Assembly: GCF_014705655.1 (NCBI RefSeq)
Contig: NZ_JACXIY010000030.1
Location: forward strand, 32,587 to 96,586
DNA length: 64,000 bases
Direction of reading: 5' to 3'
DNA from: Paenibacillus arenilitoris
GTDB taxonomy: Bacteria; Bacillota; Bacilli; Paenibacillales; Paenibacillaceae
This document shows, piece after piece, positions 34,210 to 42,982 of the stretch. Numbering within the stretch: position 1 is the stretch's first letter; each line of letters opens with the position of its first letter. The notes under the pieces were generated by a model. That model did not search any database. It was not told the origin of the DNA and saw only the letters and a list, made by a program, of their open reading frames with translations. Position numbers and translations under genes: made by a program.

Positions 34210-35370
34210 ATGAAGCCCGCGCAGAATAGTAGCCGAGGTAGACCGGACTTTCTGCTTCTCATCTTGACGCTATTGCTTGTAGGCTTCGGGCTTGTCATGG
34301 TATTCAGCGCAAGCTCGAGCGTTGCCGTCGTCACCTATAACGATTCACTGTATTTCACGAAGCGCCAGTTCATGTGGGCTGGCCTTGGAATTTTCGTCAT
34401 GCTGGTTATGATGAATCTCCGTTACGAAGCATTTAAACGATTCTTCATGGTCTTCTTTGTTCCTGTCGTAATTATGCTTCTTCTTGTCCCGTTCATCGGG
34501 AAAGAATTCAACGGCGCGAAGAGTTGGTTCGGCGTCGGCTCGCTCGGCATCCAACCGACGGAGCCCGCCAAGCTTGCCATTATTTTGTACCTTGGAGCGC
34601 TAATTACGAAGAAGGGCGATAAATTCCGCAGCTTCAAGAAAGGCCTGTTGCCGGTTATCGTCATCGTAGGCTTCATATGCGGATTGATCATGCTGCAGCC
34701 TGATTTGGGCTCCTGTCTCGTGCTTGCTTCTGCTGCAACTGTCATGATTTTGGCTGGCGGCGCCAACTTAAAGCAAGTATTCGTAGTAGGCTCACTTATA
34801 TCCATTCTTCTCACCGTCATACTAAGTTTAGCTATGGCTTTATCGGCCGATGTGAGGGATGCATGGGCGTATCGTGTAGATCGGCTAACGATATTCAGAG
34901 ACCCGCTCAGCGACTCGCAGGACGCCGGATGGCATCTCGTATCGTCCTTGCAGGCGCTTGGTCATGGCGGATTGACGGGCGCGGGCTTCGGCGAGAGCGT
35001 GCAGAAGCTGCATTACTTGAAATATCCGTACAATGACTTCATATTTGCGATCATCGCGGAAGAATTCGGCTTTATTGGAAGCGCCATCTTCCTCCTGTTC
35101 TATTTGTTTTTCTTATGGCGCGGACTTATCGTCGCCTTGCGCTGCCCGGATCAATACGGCACGGTCGTCGGCGTCGGTATCGTCGGTCTGATCGCCATTC
35201 AAGCTTTCGTCAACATCGGCGGCGTCACGTCCACCATTCCGCTTACCGGGGTTACGTTGCCCTTTATCAGTTACGGGGGCTCGTCCCTCCTATTCTGTCT
35301 CATGTCCGTCGGCGTGCTGCTAAGCATCTCGAGGGAATCCAACCGGACCGAGAACGCCGCCAGAAAATAA
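34210..35370 (+). CDS. ftsW: SEDS-family peptidoglycan polymerase, FtsW/RodA type
   Basis: A 386-residue membrane protein with about ten helices that polymerises glycan strands with a class B PBP. It keeps VMVFSASS, KSWFGVGSLGIQPTEPAKLA (extracellular loop), LQPDLGSCLV, KYPYNDFIFAIIAEEFGFIG and ISYGGSSLL. The closeness to ylaN, which neighbours ftsW in B. subtilis, favours FtsW over RodA. The ribosome site is weak (GGTG), consistent with coupling to yugN. It ends in a strong terminator. Confidence 0.9.
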   Translation: MKPAQNSSRGRPDFLLLILTLLLVGFGLVMVFSASSSVAVVTYNDSLYFTKRQFMWAGLGIFVMLVMMNLRYEAFKRFFMVFFVPVVIMLLLVPFIGKEFNGAKSWFGVGSLGIQPTEPAKLAIILYLGALITKKGDKFRSFKKGLLPVIVIVGFICGLIMLQPDLGSCLVLASAATVMILAGGANLKQVFVVGSLISILLTVILSLAMALSADVRDAWAYRVDRLTIFRDPLSDSQDAGWHLVSSLQALGHGGLTGAGFGESVQKLHYLKYPYNDFIFAIIAEEFGFIGSAIFLLFYLFFLWRGLIVALRCPDQYGTVVGVGIVGLIAIQAFVNIGGVTSTIPLTGVTLPFISYGGSSLLFCLMSVGVLLSISRESNRTENAARK

Positions 35371-35381
35371 CGGGCGAATGC

Positions 35382-35423
35382 AAAAAAACGGTATCTCTTA
35401 CGCGGAGAGATACCGTTTTTTTT
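35382..35423. terminator. Terminator between ftsW and the Asp23 gene
   Basis: AAAAAACGGTATCTCT and AGAGATACCGTTTTTT arms form a symmetric stem with T runs on both strands. It can end ftsW and the opposing Asp23 gene. Confidence 0.9.
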
Positions 35424-35442
35424 CGATCCCATCTATTAAAAG

Positions 35443-35826
35443 TCATTTCAGCCTTTGCAGCTGCTGCTCTTCCGCTTCCTCTTCCTTGAACGCGACGCCC
35501 TCGACCTTCACGTTCACTTCAACGACCTGCAGGCCTGTCATGTTCTCGACCGACTCTCTCACGTTAAGCTGCAGCTGCCTGCATACTTCCTGGATCGGGA
35601 TGCCGTAATGAACGATGATGCGAAGATCGATCGCCGCTTCAAGCGAACCTACTTCGACGGATACGCCCTTCTGCACATTTTTGCCGCTAAGCCGTTTGGC
35701 GAGCCCTTCGGATATGCCACCCGACATCGCCGCTATGCCGGGCGTTTCAAGCGCCGCGAGACCGGCTATCGTAGCCACTACGTCATCAGAAATTCGGATT
35801 ATGCCTGTTTGAAGCTCTTCGTTCAT
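35443..35826 (-). CDS. Asp23/Gls24 family protein
   Basis: A 127-residue envelope-stress-type protein. The family core is visible: IIRISDDVVATIAGLAALETPG, DLRIIVHYGIPIQEVCRQLQ cut to pattern, and VEVNVKVEGVAF. The tail is rich in Glu and Gln. The ATG at 35826 has GAGGAG about nine bases upstream; the GTG nine bases earlier is too near the ribosome site. It lacks a membrane anchor and an AmaP partner is not adjacent. Confidence 0.85.
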   Translation of the reverse strand: MNEELQTGIIRISDDVVATIAGLAALETPGIAAMSGGISEGLAKRLSGKNVQKGVSVEVGSLEAAIDLRIIVHYGIPIQEVCRQLQLNVRESVENMTGLQVVEVNVKVEGVAFKEEEAEEQQLQRLK

Positions 35827-35934
35827 GCGACTCACTCCTCATTTTGCCATATACGTTTATTGTAATGGATGGCAAGTCGCGAAGCAAGGACGGCGCATGG
35901 AAAGGCGGGCTTCATTTGTTTTTTATTGGTAAAG

Positions 35935-35963
35935 TTTACATGAAGGAACATTTCCGCTATATT
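35935..35963 (+). promoter_or_regulatory. Promoter of the Ca2+/H+ antiporter gene
   Basis: TTTACA (35935-35940) and TATATT (35958-35963) are 17 bases apart, 46 bases before the start codon. Confidence 0.65.
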
Positions 35964-36009
35964 ATTATCAGGTTTTCCGAATGACAGCACATCACAATGA
36001 GGTGAGCAT

Positions 36010-37068
36010 TTGAACCAGAAGCTGTTTTTCTCCGGGTTGATCGTCATGTTCGCGTTAAGCGCGGCCGGACATTACTTCCACTTTGGCAATACGCTGCAGT
36101 TTATTATTTCGGCGATTGCCATCATCTTCGTCGCCGGGTTCCTCGGCAAAGCGACGGAAAGCGTGGCCCATTACGCCGGCCAGCGTCTTGGCGGATTTCT
36201 GAATGCCACCTTCGGCAATGCGGCGGAGCTGATCATTGCGATCTTCCTCATCAGAGCCCGGCAGTTCGAAATGGTGAAAGCGAGCCTGACGGGCGCTATT
36301 ATCGGCAACCTGCTCCTCGTACTCGGCCTCAGCGTCCTGCTTGGCGGTCTTAAGTATAAGGAGCAGCGCTTTAACAACCGGTTGGCCGAACATAATGCGA
36401 CGCTTATGATCATGGCGGTAATCGGACTTTTCGTTCCGGCCGTCTTCGTCGTGTCGGAGAGGTTCACGTTCGATCAGGATCAATTTTTAAGTCTGGCGGT
36501 TGCCGGCATCCTGATCGTCTCCTATATACTGTGGCTCGTCTTCTCCATGATCACCCACAAGGATATGCTGGCGGACGAAGTCATGACCGCCGATCACGGC
36601 GAAGCCCCCGCCTGGTCCAAGGGCAAATCAATCATATACCTGGTCGTCGCGACGGTCATGGTCGCCTTCGTCAGCGAATGGCTCGTGCATACGCTCGACG
36701 CCTTCAGCGAGCAGTTCGGCCTTTCGGAGCTGTTTATCGGCGCGTTTGTCATCGCGATCGTCGGCAACGCGGCCGAGCACAGCGCAGCGGTGCTGCTCGC
36801 CATGAAGAACAAGATCGGAGCCGCGGTCGAGATCGCGATCGGCAGCAGCCTGCAGATCGCGTTGTTCGTCGCCCCGGTTCTAATTCTCGTCAGCGCCATG
36901 TTCGGCAACACGATGGATATCGTGTTTACGCCGATCGAATTGACGGCGATCGGCGTCTCCGTCTTTATCGCCAAGTCGGTCTCCCGCGACGGGCAGACGA
37001 ACTGGTATGAGGGCGTGCTCCTTCTTATGGTGTACGTCATTCTCGGCATCGCCTTCTACCTCGTATAG
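36010..37068 (+). CDS. Calcium/proton antiporter (CaCA family)
   Basis: A 352-residue transporter with about eleven helices that exchanges Ca2+ for protons. The two inverted repeats carry the signature acidic motif as FGNAAELI (about 75) and VGNAAEHSA (about 255). It resembles B. subtilis YfkE/ChaA. The start is TTG at 36010 with GAGGTGAGCAT upstream. Alone between its own promoter and terminator. Together with the ATPase at 19-21 kb it gives two calcium export routes in this window. Confidence 0.9.
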   Translation: MNQKLFFSGLIVMFALSAAGHYFHFGNTLQFIISAIAIIFVAGFLGKATESVAHYAGQRLGGFLNATFGNAAELIIAIFLIRARQFEMVKASLTGAIIGNLLLVLGLSVLLGGLKYKEQRFNNRLAEHNATLMIMAVIGLFVPAVFVVSERFTFDQDQFLSLAVAGILIVSYILWLVFSMITHKDMLADEVMTADHGEAPAWSKGKSIIYLVVATVMVAFVSEWLVHTLDAFSEQFGLSELFIGAFVIAIVGNAAEHSAAVLLAMKNKIGAAVEIAIGSSLQIALFVAPVLILVSAMFGNTMDIVFTPIELTAIGVSVFIAKSVSRDGQTNWYEGVLLLMVYVILGIAFYLV

Positions 37069-37111
37069 CCTGCCGATCCGATCTCCGCTAAGTGTGGCAG
37101 TTCCCCCCTCC

Positions 37112-37153
37112 AAAAAAAAAGAGTAGTCTCCATGGGAGGCTACTCTTTTTTGT
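37112..37153. terminator. Bidirectional terminator between antiporter and ylaN
   Basis: AAAAAAGAGTAGTCTCC and GGAGGCTACTCTTTTTT form the stem. Its right arm includes the last codons of ylaN, so the two genes share it. Confidence 0.85.
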
Positions 37154-37427
37154 CCAGTGCTTCGTATAAAAGAGCTAAATTGCGCTCCAACCTGCTCACG
37201 ATTTCTTTGCCCGCCTTCTCGGCGATCAGCCCCGCGCGAACCGCAAAATCGACTTCCCGAGAGAAACCGTACATTTGCGTATCCAACACCTCTTCGTACA
37301 GCGGACATTGACGCGTGGTCAAGTTTTCCATCTGAACTTCAATTAGCTTTTCTATTTTACCCGCATCATCCTGAAGGAGACGAAGCGCTTTCTCATGCAA
37401 TTGTACCGTAATTTCCGGTGAAGACAT
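37140..37427 (-). CDS. ylaN: YlaN family protein (DUF1507)
   Basis: A 95-residue helical protein. KIEKLIEVQMENLTTRQCPLYEEV is cut to its pattern IEVQMENLT-RQCPLYEEVLDTQM and matches YlaN, with GFSREVDFAVR following. YlaN is linked to iron homeostasis and Fur in B. subtilis and S. aureus. AGGGGGGAAAACG precedes the ATG. In B. subtilis it adjoins ftsW; here an Asp23 gene and the antiporter lie between. Confidence 0.9.
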   Translation of the reverse strand: MSSPEITVQLHEKALRLLQDDAGKIEKLIEVQMENLTTRQCPLYEEVLDTQMYGFSREVDFAVRAGLIAEKAGKEIVSRLERNLALLYEALDKKE

Positions 37428-37471
37428 CGTTTTCCCCCCTGTGCGCGTATCCGCCGTCTTCTATACCCTTT

Positions 37472-37500
37472 ATATTAGACGAAAAAGAGCGATAGCACAA
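37472..37500 (-). promoter_or_regulatory. Promoter of ylaN
   Basis: Read leftward, TTGTGC (37495-37500) and TAATAT (37472-37477) are 17 bases apart, 45 bases before the start. Confidence 0.6.
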
Positions 37501-37512
37501 GGACAAAACAGA

Positions 37513-37543
37513 AAAGCGCTCCTTCCGATAGGAAGAAGCGCTT
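37513..37543 (-). terminator. Terminator after the HPr-like gene
   Basis: Read leftward, AAGCGCTTCTTCC-TATC-GGAAGGAGCGCTT is followed by TTCTGTTTT, about 23 bases after the stop. It also overlaps the -35 side of the ylaN promoter region. Confidence 0.8.
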
Positions 37544-37565
37544 GTTCCATCGCGCGAAGAGCTTG

Positions 37566-37808
37566 TTAATCCGAAATGACCGTTACGTTCAGGTTATGCT
37601 TGGCGAAAACGTCAGCCATCGCCTGCTTGGCTTCATCGGCGTCGGGGCCGTGCACATGCAATTCATATGCATGTCCGCCAACGAGCGTCGTGAATAGTCC
37701 GAGGATGCTTTTTACGTCGATATATTTGCTCTCGGCTTGCAGTACGATCGAAGAGGTGAATTGGCTAGCCGTTTGGGAAATTTCTACAATAGCTGCATTG
37801 TTGGACAT
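37566..37808 (-). CDS. HPr-like protein lacking the phosphorylatable His
   Basis: An 80-residue protein of the HPr/Crh fold. Aligned by eye to HPr, QTAS (12-15) and VKSILG (32-37) fall at a constant offset of 12 from B. subtilis HPr QTAS (24-27) and LKSIMG (45-49), so the first beta strand is missing and His15 becomes Asn3. The regulatory Ser46 is kept as Ser34. It cannot take phosphate from Enzyme I but could be an HPr-kinase target like Crh. The start ATG has GGAGGGATCTCCC and no earlier site is better. It has its own promoter and terminator. Confidence 0.8.
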   Translation of the reverse strand: MSNNAAIVEISQTASQFTSSIVLQAESKYIDVKSILGLFTTLVGGHAYELHVHGPDADEAKQAMADVFAKHNLNVTVISD

Positions 37809-37852
37809 GGGAGATCCCTCCAAATTTTTTAGTAAAGCTTACCTTTGTCACC

Positions 37853-37881
37853 ATGATAACCCGAAACGGAGCATCCAGCAA
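37853..37881 (-). promoter_or_regulatory. Promoter of the HPr-like gene
   Basis: Read leftward, TTGCTG (37876-37881) and TATCAT (37853-37858) are 17 bases apart, about 45 bases before the start codon. Confidence 0.6.
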
Positions 37882-37944
37882 GAGGGAAAATGAAAAACGC
37901 TTTATTTTCCAATTTTTACGCATTAAAGCGGGCGATTGCTTCGA

Positions 37945-39060
37945 TTATTTCAGGTTTTCGGGATTTAACCCTTCGAGCTCGGGAAGAACGAACCGTCCAT
38001 CCTTGCGGATCAGCGCGTCGTCGAAATAAATTTCGCCGCCGCCGTACTCCGGACGCTGAATAAGCACCAAATCCCAATGGACGGACGAGCGGTTGCCGTT
38101 GTCCGTGTCCTCATAGGCCTGACCAGGCGTGAAATGGAGGCTGCCCGCGATTTTTTCGTCGAACAAAATATCGTTCATCGGATGCAAAATATGCGGATTA
38201 AAGCCGATCGCGAACTCGCCGATGTAGCGCGCGCCTTCGTCCATGTCCAATATTTCGTTCAAACGGGCAGTATCGTTGCTCTCCGCCTTGACGATCTTCC
38301 CGTTCTCGAAGGTGAACGAAATGTTCTGGAACGTGACGCCCGAATAGACGCTTGGAGCGTTATAGGTAATCGTGCCGTTCACCGAATCGCGCACGGGAGC
38401 CGAGAACACTTCGCCGTCGGGAATGTTGCGGTGTCCGGAGCATTTTTTGGAGCCGATATTTTTGATGGAGAACGTCAGATCCGTTCCCGGCGAGACGATT
38501 CTCACCCGGTCCGTTCTGTTCATTAGCGCCTGGAGAGGATCCATCGCCTTCTCCATCTTCGCGTAATCGAGATTGCAGACGTCGAAATAGAAGTCCTCGA
38601 ACGCCTCGGTGTTCATGTTCGCAAGCTGCGCCATCGACGCGTTCGGGTATCTGAGCACGACCCATTTCGTCTTTTTGACGCGTTGCTCCATATGTACGGG
38701 ATTGCGGTAAAGCTGCTCGTATAAGCGCATGTTCTCGTCGGGAATGCCCGCGAGCTCGTTGACGTTCTCGCCGGAGCGAACGCCGATGTAGCCTTGCATG
38801 TTTTTCATTCTTTCCAAATCAAGCGCCGACCAGAGCTCCATCTGCTCCTTCGTGGCATGCTGCAGCAGCGTGCGCAGGACGGAGCGGTCGCTCGTCTCGA
38901 CGAACGGCCTGCCGCCACGCTTCGCCACTTCTTCGATGAGGCATTTTGCCAGCTCGCGCTCGGAGCCGATCATATCGATCAATATATTTTCGCCGGGCTG
39001 CACGTCGATCGAATAACCGACCAAATTTTGGGCTAATTTTTGCAAACGCGGATCGCGCAT
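37945..39060 (-). CDS. M29 family aminopeptidase
   Basis: A metal aminopeptidase of the AmpS/PepS/T group, 371 residues. Metal-site features are EFAIGFNPHILHPMND, HFTPGQAYEDT and SSVHWDLVLIQ near the C-terminus. The ATG at 39060 has GGAGAGGAATTGACC and lies just after the stop of the upstream lipoprotein gene. It is expected in the cytoplasm, in peptide turnover. No unusual feature. Confidence 0.88.
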   Translation of the reverse strand: MRDPRLQKLAQNLVGYSIDVQPGENILIDMIGSERELAKCLIEEVAKRGGRPFVETSDRSVLRTLLQHATKEQMELWSALDLERMKNMQGYIGVRSGENVNELAGIPDENMRLYEQLYRNPVHMEQRVKKTKWVVLRYPNASMAQLANMNTEAFEDFYFDVCNLDYAKMEKAMDPLQALMNRTDRVRIVSPGTDLTFSIKNIGSKKCSGHRNIPDGEVFSAPVRDSVNGTITYNAPSVYSGVTFQNISFTFENGKIVKAESNDTARLNEILDMDEGARYIGEFAIGFNPHILHPMNDILFDEKIAGSLHFTPGQAYEDTDNGNRSSVHWDLVLIQRPEYGGGEIYFDDALIRKDGRFVLPELEGLNPENLK

Positions 39061-39062
39061 GG

Positions 39063-39842
39063 TCAATTCCTCTCCTTTTCCCTTTCGATGGGTACCGAAT
39101 CCATGGTATCACGACTTTGCGTCTGTTGAACAGAGCCGGTCGACGAGCCGTCGAAGGATTGAAAGCGCACGCTTGTCTTTCTTTCCTCCGACAGCTCGCG
39201 GCCTTTATGGGCGAAGCGGAACGTCGTATGCTCGTCCATCCGAAGCGGCAAAAGCCGGTCGCGGTCGATAACCAGCTCGTATTCCGCCTCGGCTTCCAAA
39301 GTCGAGAGCATCGCGTCCAGTTCTTTTTTCGATCGCGCAAGCTCCGCGTTCCATTCATCCTTGTAAGGACTGTCTTCCGATGGCGCGCCTGCCATCAGTT
39401 GGTCGAGCTGCTGCCGGAGCCGCTGCTCCCATTTCTCCTTCGACGCCTTCTTGCCCTCCGTTATGCGCAGCGTGACGGTCTCGCCGTCGCTCGACCCGCC
39501 TACGACGCGTACCTCTTCGTGCTCATCCTTTAACGCCCCGAGCACCTGCACGGGATTCCAATGAAGCGGGTCTTCGCTGCTCGTTTGAAGCGTGAGCTGT
39601 TCATGGTCGACCACTTTCCCCTCGAACAGCTGCGGTTTGAACGTCATCCCGTCGGCCGTCTGCATGCTCATCGAACCGGTGAACGCGTATTGGTCGGTAG
39701 CCGCGAGCCCAGAATAGGAGAGCGACAGCCACTCCTCCGGCGAACGCCGGCCCGCGACGTCCCCGCAAGCGGTCAGCGGGACCGCCAGTACAATCATCCA
39801 TACGCAAAATTTACTTGCTTTGCTTGCCGTCATGCCTCTCAT
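39063..39842 (-). CDS. Lipoprotein of unknown function
   Basis: A 259-residue protein with a lipoprotein signal whose lipobox is LTAC (Cys26). The rest is charged and folds as beta strands and helices with WLSLSYSGLAATDQYAFTGSMS near 38, and a Lys/Glu-rich stretch (ASKEKWEQRLRQQLDQLM). GGGAGG is nine bases before the ATG. It starts the two-gene operon with the aminopeptidase. It recalls the LppX/LolA-like YhdV-type folds only vaguely; I give no function. Confidence 0.75.
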   Translation of the reverse strand: MRGMTASKASKFCVWMIVLAVPLTACGDVAGRRSPEEWLSLSYSGLAATDQYAFTGSMSMQTADGMTFKPQLFEGKVVDHEQLTLQTSSEDPLHWNPVQVLGALKDEHEEVRVVGGSSDGETVTLRITEGKKASKEKWEQRLRQQLDQLMAGAPSEDSPYKDEWNAELARSKKELDAMLSTLEAEAEYELVIDRDRLLPLRMDEHTTFRFAHKGRELSEERKTSVRFQSFDGSSTGSVQQTQSRDTMDSVPIEREKERN

Positions 39843-39917
39843 TTTCGCCAGCCTCCCGTCCGTCCTGTTACTCTTGTAGGGTCTCTATCCCGCTGCAACC
39901 TTATTCCGGTCCGGGTC

Positions 39918-39950
39918 CAAAAAAATAGGATGCCGTCTCCGGCATCCTGT
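39918..39950 (-). terminator. Terminator after the diguanylate cyclase gene
   Basis: Read leftward, AGGATGCCG-GAGA-CGGCATCCT is followed by ATTTTTTT, about 30 bases after the stop. Confidence 0.88.
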
Positions 39951-39977
39951 GGCTGTGCAAGCAAGCTCCGCTCCGCT

Positions 39978-41906
39978 TCAGCCGACGATTATGCAGTTTC
40001 TTCCGTTGTTCTTCGCTTCGTAGAGCGCCATATCCGCGCGGTAAAACAACGATTCGACGCTGATTTTCTCGTCTTCGAACGTCCACTCGGACACGCCGCA
40101 GGAAGCGGTCACGACCGGATCGGTCTCTTCCTGCACCCGCGCCCGCACTCGTTCGGCGATACGCGATGCTTGCTCCGCGCGGATTCCCGGCAAATAAACG
40201 GCCAGCTCTTCTCCGCCCCACCTTGCCGCGATGTCGCCTTGCCGGATCGAAGCGCTAATAATATGGCTCACTTGAATAAGGATCCGGTCGCCGACCTGAT
40301 GGCCGAACGAGTCGTTCACCCGTTTGAAATAATCGATGTCGACAAGAATCAAGGAGCCGAAATGGTCCTTTCGCTGCCTTCTCTGGATCTGTTCGTTCAA
40401 ATAATGTCTGGCGTGCAAACCGGTAAGATTGTCCGTAATAACCATTCGCCGCACTTCGGCGTGCAAGGAAGCGTTCGTAACGGCAAGCCCGATATGCGTG
40501 CTCATTACTTGAAGCAATTTATAATTCTCATAGGAGAAAAAGTTCGGTAGTTTATTCGTAACGAGGATGATGCCGACAACCTCGCCGTCGACTATTATGG
40601 GGGCCGCGATAAGCGACCGGGATCCCGTATTGTCCATAAGCTTGGAGGTGACGACCCGCGTATGCCAGTAATCCGATATGATCATCGGCTCCCGCGTCCG
40701 GTAGACGATACCGCAAAACCCGTACTCCGGCGAAAACTGCTCGCTCGCCAGCGGCGGGAAATTGCAGGACATGACGACGAATTGCTTCGTCTCCTTGTCA
40801 AGCTGAAGCACGCAGCAGTAATCGGCGTCAAATACGGTAAGCAGCTCGTTTGCGGCGAACTGGAATATTTCCTTCAGCCGCAGCGATTGATTCAGACGCT
40901 TCGTCAGCTCGTTGATCAGTCTGAGCTCGTTGATGAGCAGATTCGACTGCTCGTACAGCTTGGCGTTCTCGAAAGCCGAGCCCGAGGTGTCGGCCAGAAG
41001 CAGAAATGCCGGCAGTTCCGAATCGTCCCAGCGCTCCCTGTCGGTCGACATGCACAGCACCCCGTAAGCGGCCTGCTTGCCCGTCATCGGTGCCGCCAGC
41101 CGTACCGTGCCGTCTCGGTCACGCTCGGTCACGGCTTTTCCGTTAAGGAAGGCTTTGGCCACGATGTCGCGTTCGGCGTTCTTGAAGACGAGCGGCTTCA
41201 CCCTCGGATCGCCGTTCAAATGATCCTGGGACAAGTACAGGTGCGCTTCGGAGCTCGGATAGAGCTGCTCCAAGCTTTGAAGCAATTCCGACAGCACGGA
41301 CGAGACGTCGATTTGATCGTAGAGCCGTTTGGCGGCATGGAACAAAGCTTCCCGTCTGCCCGCCTCCTTCTCGGCCCGCTTCTGCTGCAGAAGCATGTCC
41401 TTCACGAATAACTGCTCGAAATGCAGGTAGAAACAGCTCCGGAAATGCAGCGCGCACGTTTGAATCTCGGATAAGCTCAAGGGCGCTGCGACAGACGACT
41501 CGTACGCGAACACGGCGAATACGGCACCGTCCTTCCGCCGATGCACGGGCACAGCCGCGGCCGCCTCGTCGTTCCCCTCAAACAGGCTCGGCCCTCGGCC
41601 GGACGCCGCGCTCAGGGACGCTTCGCGAAGCGCGGCGCCTTCTCTTTCTGAGGGCGCCCTGTCCGTCGCGGCGAGCCTGTCCGCGTTCTTGTCCAGCAAT
41701 ACGAATCGGCCCGCTTGAAACAAGGCGAGGCCTGCAGCTTCCCTCTCCCATTGACGAAAGCTTTCTTCCAGCAGAGGCGGCAGCAATGGCTCGTCGGCAT
41801 CGCTTATATCTTCGCCGCGGAACCAGATCGGTTGCAATTCGGCCGACCTCTCCGCCAGCATTGACGTCGCACGATGCGCAATATTGTTTTCCGTTCGATC
41901 AACCAT
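39978..41906 (-). CDS. GAF-domain diguanylate cyclase
   Basis: A 642-residue soluble enzyme that makes cyclic di-GMP from GTP. An N-terminal region of unknown fold, two GAF-like domains (about 185-330 and 345-485), and a C-terminal GGDEF domain (about 485-642) with WGGEEL as active site, DIDYFKRVNDSFGHQVGD and an intact RQGD inhibition site five residues upstream. The ATG at 41906 is preferred; the ORF runs further to 41987 without a ribosome site. There is no membrane segment, so the GAF domains would bind a cytoplasmic ligand. Confidence 0.9.
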   Translation of the reverse strand: MVDRTENNIAHRATSMLAERSAELQPIWFRGEDISDADEPLLPPLLEESFRQWEREAAGLALFQAGRFVLLDKNADRLAATDRAPSEREGAALREASLSAASGRGPSLFEGNDEAAAAVPVHRRKDGAVFAVFAYESSVAAPLSLSEIQTCALHFRSCFYLHFEQLFVKDMLLQQKRAEKEAGRREALFHAAKRLYDQIDVSSVLSELLQSLEQLYPSSEAHLYLSQDHLNGDPRVKPLVFKNAERDIVAKAFLNGKAVTERDRDGTVRLAAPMTGKQAAYGVLCMSTDRERWDDSELPAFLLLADTSGSAFENAKLYEQSNLLINELRLINELTKRLNQSLRLKEIFQFAANELLTVFDADYCCVLQLDKETKQFVVMSCNFPPLASEQFSPEYGFCGIVYRTREPMIISDYWHTRVVTSKLMDNTGSRSLIAAPIIVDGEVVGIILVTNKLPNFFSYENYKLLQVMSTHIGLAVTNASLHAEVRRMVITDNLTGLHARHYLNEQIQRRQRKDHFGSLILVDIDYFKRVNDSFGHQVGDRILIQVSHIISASIRQGDIAARWGGEELAVYLPGIRAEQASRIAERVRARVQEETDPVVTASCGVSEWTFEDEKISVESLFYRADMALYEAKNNGRNCIIVG

Positions 41907-41982
41907 GCAGCACCCAACCCTTCCATCCGTCAACCAAGGAGATGAGCTTCCCATTTGTTCGAAAATGCATAATAATAACAAC

Positions 41983-42010
41983 ATCATACTTCATTTTTGA
42001 GAATTTTGCA
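41983..42010 (-). promoter_or_regulatory. Promoter of the diguanylate cyclase gene
   Basis: Read leftward, TGCAAA (42005-42010) and TATGAT (41983-41988) are 16 bases apart, about 75 bases before the start. The rest of 41907-42076 is AT-rich with no ORF. Confidence 0.4.
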
Positions 42011-42076
42011 CTACCGCTTCCATAATATATAGGACTTTCGACGGTTATGCGGAGCTGTTATTTTCATGCCCGATTC

Positions 42077-42104
42077 TTGACAACCGCGGTGTTCATCATA
42101 TATT
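42077..42104 (+). promoter_or_regulatory. Strong promoter of rpsD
   Basis: TTGACA (42077-42082) and TATATT (42099-42104) are 16 bases apart, with a matching AT-rich discriminator. It begins about 165 bases before rpsD. Confidence 0.75.
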
Positions 42105-42110
42105 ATTTAT

Positions 42111-42276
42111 TGATGAATAGATGGGCGTACGGTTTTGTGTCACCCTCATGAAATACGTTCGCTGCAGGCCTGCGGCTGACTTGCCTGACAGGGACGAGCT
42201 TGCTCGGACATTGAGCGTATTCGGCGAAACACAACCCCATTCACAAATTTATTTGATGAAGGAGTTAACTTTACGT
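42111..42276 (+). promoter_or_regulatory. Structured rpsD leader, probable S4 autoregulatory site
   Basis: The 160-base leader can fold with GGTTTTGTGT pairing ACACAACC, AATACG with CGTATT and the self-pairing GCAGGCCTGC. In Bacillales, S4 represses its own mRNA by binding a pseudoknot leader of this size. The folding here is by eye and the pseudoknot is not proven. Confidence 0.6.
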
Positions 42277-42876
42277 ATGTCACGTTATACTGGCCCTAAA
42301 TTTAAACTCAGCCGTCGCCTCGGCATCTCCCTGAGCGGCACCGGCAAAGAATTGAAACGCGCATTCCCTCCGGGACAACACGGCCCTAACCAACGCAAGA
42401 AGCTGAGCGGTTACGGCGTTCAATTGCAAGAGAAGCAGAAGCTTCGCCACATGTACGGCTTGAACGAGAAGCAATTCCGCAACTTGTTCGACAAAGCGGC
42501 AAAAATGAAAGGTAAATCCGGCGAAAACTTCATGAACCTTCTTGAAAGCCGTCTCGACAACCTTGTTTTCCGTCTTGGTCTTTCCAACTCCCGCGCAGGC
42601 GCGCGCCAATTGGTGTCCCACGGCCACGTTACGGTTAACGGCAAGAAAGTCGACATCGCTTCCTACAGCGTTGCCGTAGGCGACGTAATCGGCCTGCGCG
42701 AGCGCAGCCGCAGCCTCAAAACGATCAAAGAAGCGATGGAAGGCCGCCATCACCTTCCGAACTACCTGGAATTCAACGATCAGGCGCTCGAAGGCAAGTA
42801 CGTCCGCCTTCCGGACCGCGGCGAGCTGTCCCAAGAGATCGACGAGAAACAAATCGTCGAGTTCTACAGCCGTTAA
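42277..42876 (+). CDS. rpsD: 30S ribosomal protein S4
   Basis: A 199-residue primary binder of 16S rRNA and regulator of its own synthesis. It opens MSRYTGPKFKLSRRLG and keeps RRLGISLSGTGKEL, an S4 RNA-binding domain (LESRLDNLVFRLGLS, ARQLVSHGHV) and EIDEKQIVEFYSR at the end. GAAGGAG precedes ATG 42277. Monocistronic, with a strong terminator. Confidence 0.97.
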   Translation: MSRYTGPKFKLSRRLGISLSGTGKELKRAFPPGQHGPNQRKKLSGYGVQLQEKQKLRHMYGLNEKQFRNLFDKAAKMKGKSGENFMNLLESRLDNLVFRLGLSNSRAGARQLVSHGHVTVNGKKVDIASYSVAVGDVIGLRERSRSLKTIKEAMEGRHHLPNYLEFNDQALEGKYVRLPDRGELSQEIDEKQIVEFYSR

Positions 42877-42885
42877 TGCCAGCAG

Positions 42886-42920
42886 AAAACCTCGAACCGA
42901 TTGGTTCGAGGTTTTTTTTG
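42886..42920 (+). terminator. Terminator of rpsD
   Basis: AAAACCTCGAACC-GATT-GGTTCGAGGTTTT with eight T following. In reverse it has four T and could also help end floT. Confidence 0.92.
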
Positions 42921-42982
42921 CGCCCGATCGCCCGAAGCCGGGCATCTCGCTCTCGTGGCAAAGACGCCGCCGTAACTTGCCG

